Below are positions 10,507 through 22,594 of a stretch of 64,000 bases of DNA, piece after piece. Both the position numbers and the translations under genes were made by a program. Origin of the DNA: Ophiobolus disseminans (taxonomy: Eukaryota > Ascomycota > Dothideomycetes > Pleosporales > Phaeosphaeriaceae); NCBI GenBank assembly GCA_010093685.1, contig MU006220.1, forward strand, positions 279,502-343,501, given 5' to 3'. Below the pieces are notes generated by a model. The model searched no databases. It worked only from the letters and a program-made list of their open reading frames with translations, and was not told where the DNA came from. Numbering within the stretch: the first letter of the stretch is position 1; the number at the start of each line of letters is the position of its first letter.

Positions 10507-11999
10507 TCATAACCCCGCAACACCGCTCTCAACCAACACCCTCCCCCTCCCACCCAGCCGATCCGCCTTCACCAACTCGGGACTAACAACAACACCCCTC
10601 GTGCCCACGCCATCCCACCTAAACTCATACTCAGCTGGCTGCCCAAACAACCACACCCGTGTTTCCAGCGCGTCGGATATAACGCGCGTAAGGTCGTCCT
10701 CCTTCTCCTGGTCGTCAGACCCGGGGTTCGCCCACGGGAAGAACGTAAGGCTGAAGTGCTCTGCTGCTTCGCGGATGTCGCCTTGGAAGGACCATGAGCG
10801 GCGGCGGGGGGATGTGGGAGAGGAGGCGGAGGCTGTGGTGTAGAGGTATACGGAGAGGCGGCGGTGGAGGGTTTGTGCGGTGGAGAGGTTGGAGTCTGCT
10901 ATGTATTTGTTAGAATTGTTGCGATGAGCGGGAATATGTGCGTGAAACGAACCAAGTCCAGAATTGTTCTGCGACCGAGCGCCCTTGAGTTCTTCAGGGA
11001 ATAATGTTTCGCCCTCGTCGCCGCTCTTGGGACCCGTGATGCCGAGGACGTATACTGCTAGCGCGTGCTTCAGGGCTGTTGTTGGGCTTGAACAATCTTG
11101 GAGCAGCTCTGCCATGTTGACGTCCTTTGCGCCGAAGCGTGCAAGTTCAGGTTCCATGGATGGTGTTATGCTAGCATGTACGTCGCGGTAATACGTATCG
11201 ATGTGTCGATGTATCTGGCCAAACAAGGCTGAGATACGGCCTTGTATTTCAGAGTCGTGCGCCGCAGCGGGGAGTATGCTAGCAATAACATCCTTCGGTG
11301 GTTGCTGAACTGCCGCAGGGGCTGGGGCAGGTATGGTTACCGGTGGTGGCAGAGGGGTCTGCGAGACTTGTACATATGGGCTATTCCTGCCAGCGCTTTT
11401 CTGCATCATGACGAGCTCGGGCGACGAGTCGGTGTAGTTGTTGTTGTAGCCGACGGCGCCATCCCGTGTCTTATTGCGGCGCTTGAAGAAGAAGAATGCA
11501 GCTGCGAATGCGAGGCCAGCGCCGATGATGAGGCTACACAGAAGATTGAGGTCAGCCTTATGGATCGCAAAGTTTGTATAGAAACCACCTACGCTGCAAT
11601 AGCAACACCTGCTACAGCACCGCCGCTTAGATTGCTTCCTCCTTTCGTGGCCGACGATCCATCAACACTACTAGGAGCTACCACACCTGGTCCAGCAGTC
11701 GGCGTCGCAAGACTGGTCGCTCCAGTCTGTGGTAGATTGACCGACGCGTTTGGGCTCACAACACTGTTTCCAGCTGGATTTTCAGAGTTGACGGGAGATA
11801 CTTGTGGTGGTCCAATTGGCGGAGGTGGAACTTGTCCTGTTGTTACTGCTGGCTCGCTCGCTATACCAGTAACCGGCGCGTTACCACCACCTGTTTCAAC
11901 GGGTGCTTGAGCGCAACTCCCTTCATTTTGGCCGCCCGGGCAGGCACCGCCGGCGCCCGCAGTTGTTGGCCGTCCCCTAGGTATTGTGGAAGATGCCAT
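10507..11999 (-). CDS. Single-pass membrane protein with Pro/Gly/Ser/Thr-rich ectodomain (unknown function)
   Basis: Exons 11999-11593, 11533-10953 and 10895-10507 give 458 residues. The N-terminal 120 or so residues are low complexity, rich in Gly, Pro, Ser, Thr and Val, and likely O-glycosylated. One membrane helix follows (GGAVAGVAIAALIIGAGLAF, continuing AAAFFFF) with a KRR stop-transfer motif. The roughly 300-residue cytosolic part contains a helical segment with IHRHIDTYYRDVHASITPSM. The layout resembles fungal wall-sensor or anchor proteins, but I recognise no named family. The 11534-11592 intron is needed to join the helix. The 10896-10952 intron is 57 nt, stop-free and has a TTCTAAC branch, so either reading stays open. 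No signal peptide is evident at the chosen ATG; an in-frame ATG at 12053 is an alternative. Confidence 0.7.
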
Positions 12000-13180
12000 A
12001 TTTCGCGATCGCTTTCGAACCTCAAAAACCGCGGGAGGTCCAAAAAGAGCCAAGAAGAGAAGAAGAGAACAGACAAGCGTACAGATCGCGGGGCTTACAC
12101 CGAATTAACAGCTGGATATGCAAAGGTCAGGCATCCAAGGCTCAGCCGCAACGCCATATGCACGCCTTGCGCATCCTCTTTCAATGCGAGACTCCGCCCC
12201 CATGTCAGCCTAAACCCGCGTAGCCCTACACACCATATTCCATTCCTCGCATGCGATTGCCCGGACTTTATTTGCTGACTGTCGCACTGCATGCATATCG
12301 CCCAATATCAGCACGCCGGGCGCTGGGCGTTGTGGATGATGTGGAGGATACCTTCGCGAACGGCGTTCAGCTGGTCAGACCAAAGATGCGGGATCGCTGC
12401 GGTTGGACGCTAGCCTAGTTGCAGGAATGTGGGGGCCAACAAATCTTATCCAACGGGATCCATGCATCAGGCGGCCCTGCGTGCAGTCAATTGTGGACTC
12501 GAGATCTTCAGCCTCGTTGTTAACGAGTCGTGAAACACAAATGGCGCTCAAAGATTCGAAATATGTACCAAGCGCCAACCTAACGAGAGACATATACAGA
12601 AATACATCTTTGACAATCATAAAAGGCCCGAATGTGTGTTTCGGACTCCTTCAATCTTGTCTCTCGAGCTCAGCCTCCAACACTCTCTCAGCCTTGTTGC
12701 GGCGTGGTACTTGGTAAGGCGCTTCGAGGTCAAGGTCAGTCAAAGACGATCTCAAGGAAGTTTGAAAATATGTATATCACGAATCCCAGTAGACACTGTT
12801 CTCATTCGCGATTTGAAGCACGTCTCATAAAAAACTCGGAGTCATTCAGCCAAAGGGGCAATGTTCCTTGAATGAGAGAAATGTATATACTCAACATCAG
12901 TGCGTGCTACGGGTTAAAATTGGGACGAGAAGACTAGCTGGCTATTATGTGCAACGGATTGCCATACACTGGTTACCTCTTCTCTCGATTCAATGTTCAT
13001 GCACATTAGAACCACTAACCATGCTCCAACAAATGTCCATTCTACTTTACACCTCGAGAAAAATTCAAACTCTACAGACATGACCGTTTCCATACACACA
13101 CTGAAAGGCCCTCAAAGATATTCTAAACGCGTTATTTAGTGTTTGACATTGCAGTAGAGATTCAGGCTTACATTGCGCGT
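12000..13180. other. Intergenic, nothing recognised
   Basis: The left part is the upstream region of the membrane protein and the right part the 3' flank of the Zn2Cys6/SANT gene. Short frames only. Confidence 0.5.
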
Positions 13181-16100
13181 CTACAACCAATGCCGCTCAT
13201 CTCCGGCAGGCAACGAACGGGCTTTCCTAAGCACTCCGCACCTGAAGCACTCTGTAATTACCTCTTGAAGAACGTTGCGAGCATCACACTCTTCGCATAC
13301 CCAGGTATGGATAGGTGGTGGTACGTACTCGCCAGAGTACAAGTCAGACCTAGGCTGCACAGCTCTTTCACGTGGCACCTTGGTTGATGTCGAGTCCGAT
13401 ATCTGCGATCCCCCAAGTACGTCCCTAATTGTTTCCGCTGTTGGCGATTGTAGACTACCGAAATAGAACGGGTCCTTCAAGAACGGGTCCATCTCTATCC
13501 CATCATTCCCAAAGCTTGGCATTGTTGTGTTCGGTGGTGCTTCGGTGGTGCTCAAGCTGTTCGAAAGGATACTCCTGCTGCGAAATTTTGATCGTATTGA
13601 AAATCTGTAATTGCAGGTGATACCCCTAACGTCACAGCGATTACAACTCGGCCTTTCTTTGCTGCATTTGATTTTACGTCGATAGCATGATTCACAGTTT
13701 TCATGGAGCTTGGTATTGCCTGTAATCGTTTTTGTACTCGCAGGATCGTCTAGATCATGTTCTGGTTTTGCGGGTACATCGTGGGCTGGATCCAGCGGAG
13801 GCAAGCGTCGTCGGTCGGGTCTTCCAGCTGTCGGAGAATCTTGTGCGTGCGGTAACAGTTTGTCCCTCGTTGATCGCTTTAACCCGGAATCAATGGCATC
13901 GGATGGTGATGGCGACTCACGCTCCAATTTCCGCTGAAGCCTTATTCTTCTACGACTGATTCTATCCATCATCATCGTATGTGACTCCTTCTCTATTGCT
14001 TTGGTTCCTTTCTCTCGCAACTCTTCTTGCTGTTGCTCCGCGGTCACGGCATCTTTAGACACTTTGACAGGCCGGGTGGGAGCTGTGGCCTGCCGACTTG
14101 TGATGCTATGAGCTGAATCGCCTTTCCCAACCACACCCTCGCGCTTAAGCTCTTCGTTCTTAGGGCTATCCAGATGTGACTTCGACTTTGACTTCGTGGA
14201 GTCTTGTGCAGCACTCGGTAGCGCAGCTTCGGTAAGTACATCGGTATTCGCCATTGGGAGAGAGGTGCTAAGATGATCTGTGGAAAGGAAACCGTGTACT
14301 GCTCCGGTTGTTGAGAGTGGTGCATTGAATACTTCGGTAAATCCGTCTATTTCTGTCTTCGAGAGAAACCTGCCAAAATCATAAGCGTGGAAGTCATTTA
14401 TGGCTTCAGTTGGAGAGGGTGGCGGCTGAGCGAACGATGCGTTCGACGAAGCCCGTGGGCGGCTTTCAACGTCGTTGTAGTATTTATACTCAGCCTTGTT
14501 GGATAACTCATTCGATCCAACCGTGTCAGAGGAGGTGTAACTGCATGTGATACCTAACCTCGAACAGCTTCCACACGTTGGCTTCGTCCTGTCACATCGG
14601 ACCTTCCTCTTATGACATCCTTCGCAAGCAAACTGTTTCCATTGTGTTCCGGCCTCCTTTCGCAGACCAACTTTCCTCGTGGAATCATTGACTAAGACAC
14701 TGGTATGATCATTCCATTCGCACTGGCGCCCCCATTTGTCGCAGTTTTTGCAACTCGGCCTCGTCTCATTGCACTTGATCCGACGCTTCCGACAAGTAAG
14801 GCAGCCTGTCACCCGCATAGTGCGTCCTCTCATATTGCTAGTTGAGGTTATTGCAAAGCTGCCATCTCCGTGACCAGGTTTCTGAGACTGAGAAGACCGG
14901 GGTCTGGGAGCGGGGCCGTCATGAAATTCTTCCTGTCGTTCTTGAGGGGACGCTGGCCGAGAGAACGGTAGAGCACAACCCTCTACACGATTTGGATGAC
15001 CACCTTCGGATGTAGCCGTAGTAGATAGTAGAGGCACATCTTCCAATGTTACCGTAGATTGCGCATCATTTGCTATGTTTTGTGTTTTCTCAAGTGCAGA
15101 TCGCATGGATTGTGCAGCTAGTAAATCGTCTGTCGATGCTGATTCTGCATTGCCAGTTGGCAACGATGAGCTGTCATCGATAATACTCCCATTAGCTTCG
15201 ATATGGAGCGCCTTAGCAGGATCGAACTTGAGATCGGAACGAGTATAGACGCCATCCAAATCGAAGTCTTCATCACCGCCTTGCAAAGGCCGATCCAAGC
15301 CAGCCGTGAAGCCACTTGTGTGATCCATAGGGGAGATTGGTACCCAACCTGGGCTGCATGGTTGCGATGCAGGAAGCTGACGATCAATGGACTTTTGATA
15401 CCTCAGTGGGTATTCGCATCGTATCCCAGCCTTTACACACTGTGTGCACTCTGGATGCTTCTCGCTGCACACAATCCTACGTTTGCGGCAACTGTAGCAA
15501 CAAGCTCGTGACTTCGTATGGTACTTGCGAGGAACCTTCTTAGAGGGCATAGGAAGCACCACGTTTGTGCCTTCAGAGTCAAGACTCGACTCATCTCCTT
15601 GGGTGAGCTGTTTCAGCTGCTGCTCACGCTCGGCGAGTGCCTGCGTTGCCTGTGCTAAGTTCATTTCATGCTCAAGAGGCGGTTGGTGATCCATCGACTT
15701 CGCGGATCCCGTGTCTTGAGGTCCAGATGGGCGTGGATCGCGAGGTTTGGCGGAAATACTGCGCCAGTCCTCAAAGACGACCGACTTTCCTGCCGAGGCT
15801 TGTCTAGCTGCGACTTTTTGTGCCCGCTGCTCGAGATCGGTATCACCAGCCTGGATGGCACTGAGGAATCGGGCCTCCACCATGTCGCCGGTTTTCGTGA
15901 CCATCCTGTCGGAAATCGCGGTCCAATCCGTACCATACTGACTAACATAACCTCTTAAACTTTGCAGTTCGGTCACGGACCAATAGCTATCGGGAGCTGC
16001 GTACAGTGCCGGATTTTGGTCTTCTTGATTATGTGAACGTTGACGTTCCTGTAACTGGCGAATGAAATTCCAAACAAAGTCGCAGTCCATTGACTTCTGG

Positions 16101-17938
16101 AAACTCATCATTATATCCGCACCTTCGAAACCCGTCCAGAGGATACCTGTGTCTTGTGTTTTCTTCACGTTTGTTTGTTTGCTTACTGTAAACAACAACG
16201 GACTTTTCAAGGTGTCATCTTCGTAGACAGCTAAGATCATTCCAAGATATTGCCCTTCGAGCTGGGGTTTGCACGTCACCAACCCTATATTGTGCCAATG
16301 ATCATTGTCCCATCGGTGTACATTGCAGCGCATCGCCCCTATCGAGGTCGGTTGTAATTTGATGTCTTCCAATTCATTAGACTCCACAGAGTTACTATCA
16401 GTGTCATTGCCTGACTCGCCTTCCGACTCAACCTCACGAGGCAAAGCGGCAAGTGCAATGTCCTCCATGTGTCGAGCAAAGTGAATGAGTATTTTGCTCT
16501 TGCCAGAGTCCGTAGATTCCAAGCACAGCGGACATTTGATGCTCTTCCAGTCAGGGCCAAACTCGTGGTCCAGTTCCAGGTGATTGCTCCAAAGCTGACG
16601 GTCAGCAAACGGCGTAGAGCTGAAGGAACAGCGATTGTTAAAGCATGTGTAAGGCTGCAGATCGAGGTAAAGATGTTTCCTATTGCAATCAGACCATGTA
16701 ATTTACTCATCAAAAGTTCAACTTACCGCCATTCACGATTGTTCTGGATCCGGATTTGCTTGCCGCACGCATTGCATTCGAACGGTGCTCCAGACTTTGC
16801 TTCTGCAGAAAGCGGCGGAATGTGTACACGCTTGCCTCCCACCATACTTGTCATATACGATATCATAGTTTCCGCGTAAGAAGTCAGTGGAGCGGAAGGC
16901 ACGGAAGTACCTAGGCCAGAATCTTGGAACTCCGAATCCGCAACACGAGACTCCATAGTAGACGCTAAGATATTCCGCTCTGCAACAGAAGAGACTGCAA
17001 TGGTTTTAGCATTGGCCTCTCGTTCCTGCTGCATCCGCTGGTACCGATCCCAGCTTATACGTCCGAAGCATTCGGCAAGCTCGATACTTGCTTTTGGAAA
17101 CTTCGCCAGAATGAGATCTGCGTGGTAGTCATGTGCGGCTCGTTGACCGACTCTAAGGCTGACAGGCGCGTTATCATGTTGCTCCGGGTCCTCTGCAGGG
17201 TACTCCAGTGCGTTGCTCAGATCCACCAAGCAGTCAATGTGCATCTTGACATCTTTTGCCAATCCGTCCAGCTTGTGCCGTGCGCCATCATCTCCGGAGA
17301 TGTTGCTGTCGCTGTCGCTGTCACTATCACTTGCGCTCTCATCGGGTCCAATGATCAACCATTTGCTCTGTCCGTAAACCTGAGCGGCTTCGATGCGCAA
17401 CCGTGCGACAACAGCGTCGTCTGTCCTGGGTATGTTTTGGTCGAGACCTGCAGATGTAAGTAAGCTGATGCACAGAGCTTGTCATGTAAGACATACCATG
17501 TAGTAAGACCTTGCACAATGGATTCAGGACATACAGAGTTGTGTGTCGAAGGCTCTTGGAGCGTTCCAGGATGCTGTCTAGCTCACCATTCCATGCTCCA
17601 TGGCCATTAGCCCACAGCTTCAAGAGAGATTGACATCGGAGGAGGATGTTCTTGGTGCGCTTCCAGGTGGGGGATGGATCGACCAGTTGTACAATGTACG
17701 TGAGCGATTCGATACAAGCTCGAAGAAGCCGTGCTACAATTCCATTGTCATCCTCTTCGGCCTCTATGCGTGCGCTCGCTTGCCAACGCTCGATTTGGCT
17801 GTCGCTGTTGCATACATCGACCGGCAAAGAGTCTTTCCCTTGGACGTGATCATCCCACTTTTCAGACGATGATTTTCTTGATTGGGTTAGAGCGGAGAGA
17901 CTATCCCCATGCTTGCCTTGGGAGCCATTGCGATCCAT
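13181..17938 (-). CDS. Large putative transcription regulator with four Zn2Cys6 clusters, SANT-like and C2H2-like domains
   Basis: Exons 17938-17497, 17447-16727 and 16679-13181 give 1553 residues. The N-terminal ~380 residues are helical and resemble fungal proteins often labelled acuF-like/C2H2. A zinc-finger array follows at about 365-460 (FECNACGKQI, then TCFNNRC, CPLCLES and RHMEDIALAALP). A SANT/Myb-like segment lies at about 620-662 (YWSVTELQSLRGYVSQYGTDW). Four separate C-x2-C-x6-C-x6-C-x2-C-x6-C clusters lie at about 782-809, 1014-1041, 1073-1100 and 1383-1410, each with the usual basic K/R-R-K/R between Cys2 and Cys3. The end has a RanBP2-like WVCEECDARN...CFRCG finger. Most fungal Zn2Cys6 proteins have one cluster and a fungal transcription factor domain, which I do not see here. 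The start is the first ATG in the frame; an upstream exon is possible. Confidence 0.8.
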
Positions 17939-18356
17939 ATTGCGATGGCCTTCGTTAGTATTGGCAAATCGAGTAGGCGAGTACTCAAGCAAGTATAAAA
18001 TCGCCTGGAGGTGTCATGAAATATTAAAGAAGTCCTCCTCGTTCTCTTTTTGCACTTTAGTTGGGGCGTCTAGCCTTGCTAAGTGGCTTGCAGTCACCGA
18101 GCAGAGATCTTTTCTTGTAGAAGCTTTCCAAAACGGTGACCAGGGTAATGGAGAGGTCATGTAATCCCTTTACTCGCGGGCGGAGGGTTGGAAAAGTGGT
18201 CTGGAAAGTGATGGTGGGCGGCTGAGCATGGCGCGAGCGGGGCTGTGCCTGCACTGTGTGGCATGAGGCTGAGAACAAGGCAAATTACGCGCACCGCCAA
18301 TATGTTGATAGCTTGGTAGCCGCCGCGAGCGTTGGAACAATCCCCTCATCCCCGAG
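17939..18356. promoter_or_regulatory. Bidirectional promoter region, Zn2Cys6/SANT gene and DUF7580 gene
   Basis: A 418-bp interval between two divergent start codons. It must contain both promoters; I see no decisive TATA or operator motif. Confidence 0.45.
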
Positions 18357-20302
18357 ATGTCTGGAATCGAGGTTGCCGGCCTTATCTTTGGTGTTTTACC
18401 AATTTTGATCCAGGCAGCGAAAGCATATGGTACTGTGACCGATGGTCTGTATACTTTCAGGCACTATTCTAGGGAAGTTAGATCAATCTCACTCCAGCTG
18501 AAAGTACACAATGGCATCTTTCTCAACCATTGTCGTTTGTTGTTGCGACTAGTAGAGGACGAGAAGGCGGCGGAAAACATGCTGGAGGACCCAAACGATC
18601 GACGCTGGACAAGTAAAGAACTCAACGACAGACTGAACGTAGTACTGAAAGATAGCTTAGAGCTTTGTCGCAGCATCATGGAAGGCACAAGAGATGTTAT
18701 TGAGGAGATGCAGAAGGAGCTGGGCAGCTTTGACGTGTTGAAAGCTTCGAGAAGAATGGTCTGTGTATGTCGTACCCACTTCCTAACAACAGCACGCTAA
18801 ATCTTTATCGTTGCAGGATGAAACCATTAAAAGAACCATCAAACGACTGCATGGGGCAGTTAAGGTTACTTTCAACAAGGCGAAGTACGAGAAGTGCCTG
18901 GCGAGCTTGCGCGATCGGAATGATGATTTTAGCGTGCTTCGGTCACAAATCAGCGCTTTCCAACAGCAATCCACAAGCACGACAGGTGCGCTCGTTCGTC
19001 ACAAAATCTTGCCAGATCGATTCCAATCCATTCAGAACGCCTCTCAGAAGCTTCATGAGTCACTCTGCAGTGCCTGGTGCTGCGATGACGTGGGGCACCG
19101 CGGACACTATGCTAAATTGTGCCTCGACGCTGAGGCCCTGGCTGAAGTACGACTAGATCTAGCCATCTCTTGCCATGAGGCATCTAACGAGAGTCACAAT
19201 GGGTAAGTTACATGCAGTGGCGTCATGATTTATGCTTATAGTGAACAGCTTGCTCCGAGAGCCTCCAATCTGGCTATATGTTCAGTCAATGAGTTTGAAC
19301 ACAACGCAACGCGCTCTCACCGGGTCAAAGATTATGACCGACCTCAAAAACAAGCTTCCAGCAGAGATTTTAGCAAACAATATACCAAAGGGTGTGAAGA
19401 ATAAAGCCTCTACAGATCTGACCCAAACCTCCAAATGCCGGAAAAAGAAGCGCGTCCATTTCGTTGACGCAACTGGCAACGCCAACCTGTGCGCAAATAC
19501 AGTATCACCGATATCGAAGATAATAATTCCCGAGTTCAACTTATGTCAAACCAAAAACATGTGCCATTATCTCAAACACAACTACGGAGCATCTCTTCCC
19601 ATGGATTGTTTGGGATATTTGGAGACACCTTGCCAGATGTACAAGCACAAGTTCTACCTCCGGGATCGACATCCATCAGGCTCTATTTTATCCCAGTCAA
19701 AACATACCACGGTGTATTCCATCTTCGACATCATGCGACAAGAAGCCGATGACGTCCTCGAAGTCGAAGACCAGCTCAAGCTCGCTCATAAGACTGCACT
19801 CGCAATACTCCAGTACAACGATACCCCCTGGCTCGCAGAAAGATGGCGCTTAGGAAACATGAGTTACTTTGGCAGTCGGAGACACTTTGATGAAGCTGCA
19901 CTGAAAACACTGCATCTCACTTCCCAAATATCTCAGCAGGCACCTGCGGCCGCCACGGTCATGGAAGGTGTGCAAAGCACCGAGAGCGCGATAAGCGACG
20001 AGATCAAGTACGGAATCAACAACCTTCCACTCTTCTTCCTCGGTGTAGCACTACTCGAGATCGCACATTGGAAGCCGCTAGAGAGCAAAATGCTTCCTCG
20101 AGACCAAGAAGACCAAGTCTACACTGCAAGGCGTCTTGCTCTAGGCAGAGCTCCGTTGGGACCTGAGTATCAGAAGATCGTGAACAAGTGCATCCAGTGC
20201 AACTTCGGATTTGGAACGAAGCTCAATAGCAGCTTGCAGACAGCGGTGTACAACGACGTCGTGTGTGAGCTCGAGGGCATGATTGAGCGACTAGCTATTT
20301 AA
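18357..20302 (+). CDS. DUF7580-type fungal protein with STAND-like N-terminal region
   Basis: Introns at 18765-18816 and 19203-19248 give 615 residues. The N-terminus, SGIEVAGLIFGVLPILIQAA, is the hydrophobic helix typical of fungal STAND/NLR-associated N-terminal domains (SesA or HeLo-like neighbourhood). A helical domain rich in charged residues continues to about 330. A basic KCRKKKRVHF junction follows, then a C-terminal region (LAHKTALAILQYNDTPWLAE, LPLFFLGVALLEIAHWKPLE, ALGRAPLGPEYQKIVNKCIQ) that I match from memory to the DUF7580 family. Choosing the downstream AG (19247-19248) rather than the first TAG restores the frame that carries EPPIWLYVQ. The function is unknown; such proteins are often linked by inference to non-self recognition. 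Divergent from the Zn2Cys6/SANT gene. Confidence 0.75.
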
Positions 20303-20335
20303 CGGACTGGAAGGGACAGTCTCGGCTATCCTCAT

Positions 20336-21176
20336 CTAGCTGTCTTCTGGAGTAACCTTACATTTCTCCTCATCCACGACCCTCTTAAGCATACCGAGAT
20401 CCATCAATTCTTGTGTGGATCTTACAAGCATGAACTGCATCCCCAACCATGGCTGTCCAAACCACGGCGCAACCGGTCCACTAATTACCCCCAACGGTTG
20501 CTGCACCTCATACACGTGGTAGTTATACGGCGCCTGCAACGGGTCTTCATGCGCCCAATTCAAACTCTCCGGCGGAATTGACCGCTGTTCATACGGACTC
20601 CGAGCCGGCGCTACGAACATTCCTATACCACCGAAACGATCAAGCTGCACGCCCGGCTTCAGCGTCATGTACTTGCGAATCGGTTCACCCGCAGTGTTGT
20701 TCGCGAAGCCGTCCGAGTAAGGGTATCGAAAATTTCCGACCGGGCCGGGTGTTGCGTAATTGGTCCATGTAGCGAGGAACTCACCGGGACAGAGACCACC
20801 GAAGCGATTGAATGAGTAATGGGGAGTCATGGGCAGGCAGGATGAGAGGACGACGGGGCCGAGGCGGGGATCGCCACAGACGTAGAAGGAATGGTTGGAG
20901 TCGATAGTTCCGGCGCAGAAGGATGGACGGCAGCGGTGCGTGTCTGTAAGGTCTGCCTATGAGAGGTTAGAACGACATGAAAGTAAAGTTGACGGCAAGG
21001 CGTACATCAAGCTTATAGCCTTTTGGCAATGTGTAATTATATTCCATGGCATAGTCTGTAGTTGTATCTTCAATTCGGTTTAGGGGATCTCCTTTGTCGA
21101 GAGGAGCCGCATGAGTATGCTCGACCGCAAGTAAAGCGAATATGATTTGAAGTGCGACCATAAACATGTATGCCAT
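20336..21176 (-). CDS. Secreted TNT-domain NAD glycohydrolase (NADase)
   Basis: One 49-nt intron (20957-21005) gives 263 residues. The first ~24 residues are a signal peptide (FMVALQIIFALLAVEHTHA). The mature part carries the fungal surface-NADase pattern: a cysteine-containing thumb region (RCRPSFCAGTID, FYVCGDPRLGPV), then FNRFGGLCPGEFLATW, YPYSDGF, LDRFGGIGMFVAP, YEQRSIPPESLN and APWFGQPWLGMQF. The DRFG Arg region and the Gln in the last motif lie where catalytic residues sit in TNT enzymes. The family, known from Aspergillus and Neurospora, cleaves NAD to nicotinamide and ADP-ribose outside the cell. The gene appears intact. There is no obvious membrane anchor. Whether it is active is inference. 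Confidence 0.85.
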
Positions 21177-21579
21177 TTTAATTTCAGAATGGCTGAGTTC
21201 GAGTTTTGTTCTCGGCAGCTTATGTACAGCTATACGATGGTATCGAGATTATTTTTGACGTCCTCTGGGGCCTCGAGTCGCAAGGATTTGGTGTGTCCTG
21301 GGAAACAATGTACACATTTGTGCAGTGCCAATCTATCACCTCGGTATCTGCCCTGCCTCAAGTGCAACGTGCCACCTACCGGAAGCTTGTTGAGTGGGTT
21401 TGCCGATACTATCCTCCGAAGCATGGACAATACTTAGATGGTGCGGGAATACTGATTCTTCAAGGTACTGTCATGATATCTGTGGTCAAGGATTAAGAAT
21501 ACCGGCCATTTTGGGGTTCCTTCGATTTTAAAGTGCAATAGACTTGCTCTGTACTACCAGGTAATGGTGCCCCATGATT

Positions 21580-22116
21580 TCAACCAGTGTTTGAGTCGAT
21601 CTCAGTGCTAGTCTGGACGGCAGAATCTGGTTCTTGGAGGTCGCCAGGACTGGTGGTAGATGTGTCGTCTTCGGTAACAACGATACGATCTTTCTTCTTG
21701 GGCTGTTTTGTCGCACCCACTGGGAACTTTTTCTTTCCACCACAGGTCGTACATTTGAGGACAAGGACATCGGCCCAGGGTTTCTTACCTCCTTTGCTTA
21801 GGTTCTCCACGATTTGGGTTGCCGTACGCCCTGGGACAAGGACCGTGTTGCAGCGCTTACACATGGTGCGCTTGAGATGCACGGAAAGGCGGAGCTGGGC
21901 TTTGCGCGAAACCTGTTGCAGATCTGAACAGAGGCGGATAGCAACAGGCGAGCGTGTTTGGGAAGATGCTTGGTCATCTGCCAGGGGATCGTCCACAGCC
22001 TGATTTGAGGCTGTTTGCAGAGTGAGATACGTGGCAGCCTGGTACAGGAATGTAGTCCGAGCGTGGAGGTGCTTGCTTGGGATGCCCTTAGACTTTGGAG
22101 GTTTGACTTTGCTCAT
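21580..22116 (-). CDS. RNase P / RNase MRP subunit, Rpr2/Rpp21/Snm1 family
   Basis: Single exon, 178 residues. A helical N-terminal part (YQAATYLTLQT, then a segment ending SVHLKRTMCKRCNTVLVPG) leads into a zinc ribbon: MCKRC near residue 110 and CTTCGGKKKFPV near residue 148 supply the four metal-binding cysteines. The intervening VENLSKGGKKPWADVLV matches the Rpr2/Rpp21/Snm1 family. These proteins are subunits of nuclear RNase P (tRNA 5' maturation) or RNase MRP (rRNA processing). Fungi outside the yeasts usually have one such gene, so the yeast symbols RPR2 and SNM1 are both possible. The tail is acidic and low complexity. Divergent from SUB2 across 478 bp. Confidence 0.87.
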   Translation of the reverse strand: MSKVKPPKSKGIPSKHLHARTTFLYQAATYLTLQTASNQAVDDPLADDQASSQTRSPVAIRLCSDLQQVSRKAQLRLSVHLKRTMCKRCNTVLVPGRTATQIVENLSKGGKKPWADVLVLKCTTCGGKKKFPVGATKQPKKKDRIVVTEDDTSTTSPGDLQEPDSAVQTSTEIDSNTG

Positions 22117-22594
22117 GGCGCTGGCTTTACCAACAAAGATAGCGGCTTGTCGATTGGATGTAATTTAGATATCGCTGTGTCTCGAGCGTATACACTATGC
22201 CGTCGGTGACCTTGCTGTCTGTGGGATTTGTGAGTATATATCAGCCCTGATGTGGATGATTCAGAAGGGCGCACGGGCTGTCTGTATGCTTCCGCACTAG
22301 TGGGGCTTGGCGGCTGAGCGCAGACCACTTTTTGCCTCGACATTACCGCGCCCGCCTCACCTCCACCTTTACCCTCCTCACCTACAGCAGCAGCAGCAGC
22401 CAAGCCAACTTGTCGCGCTCTACTTTGCACCCGCAAAGCAGCCTGCTAACCTTCTCCTCTCTGTAGACCTCTTCTTATACCGCTCTTACACGGCACCATC
22501 GCGACTGCGCGTCCGTCAGTAGCTCATTCGCGACTCACTCAATCACCACCACCACCCAAGCCGTTCTCCATCTACATCCAAGATCTCACCCACT
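22117..22594. promoter_or_regulatory. Bidirectional promoter region, Rpp21-like gene and SUB2
   Basis: A 478-bp divergent interval. The SUB2 side (about 22320-22594) is strongly C/T- and CACC-rich, as in highly expressed fungal leaders, and holds a (CAG)5 run near 22385-22400. No TATA box is clear. Confidence 0.5.

Noticed and set aside
11242..11910. 222-codon plus-strand frame
   Set aside because: It is antisense to the membrane-protein gene, whose helix and splice sites are convincing. The composition reflects the low-complexity opposite strand.
19203..19248. Use of the first TAG acceptor (near 19241) in DUF7580 intron 2
   Set aside because: That frame ends at a stop within 60 codons. The AG at 19247-19248 continues into the conserved C-terminal region.
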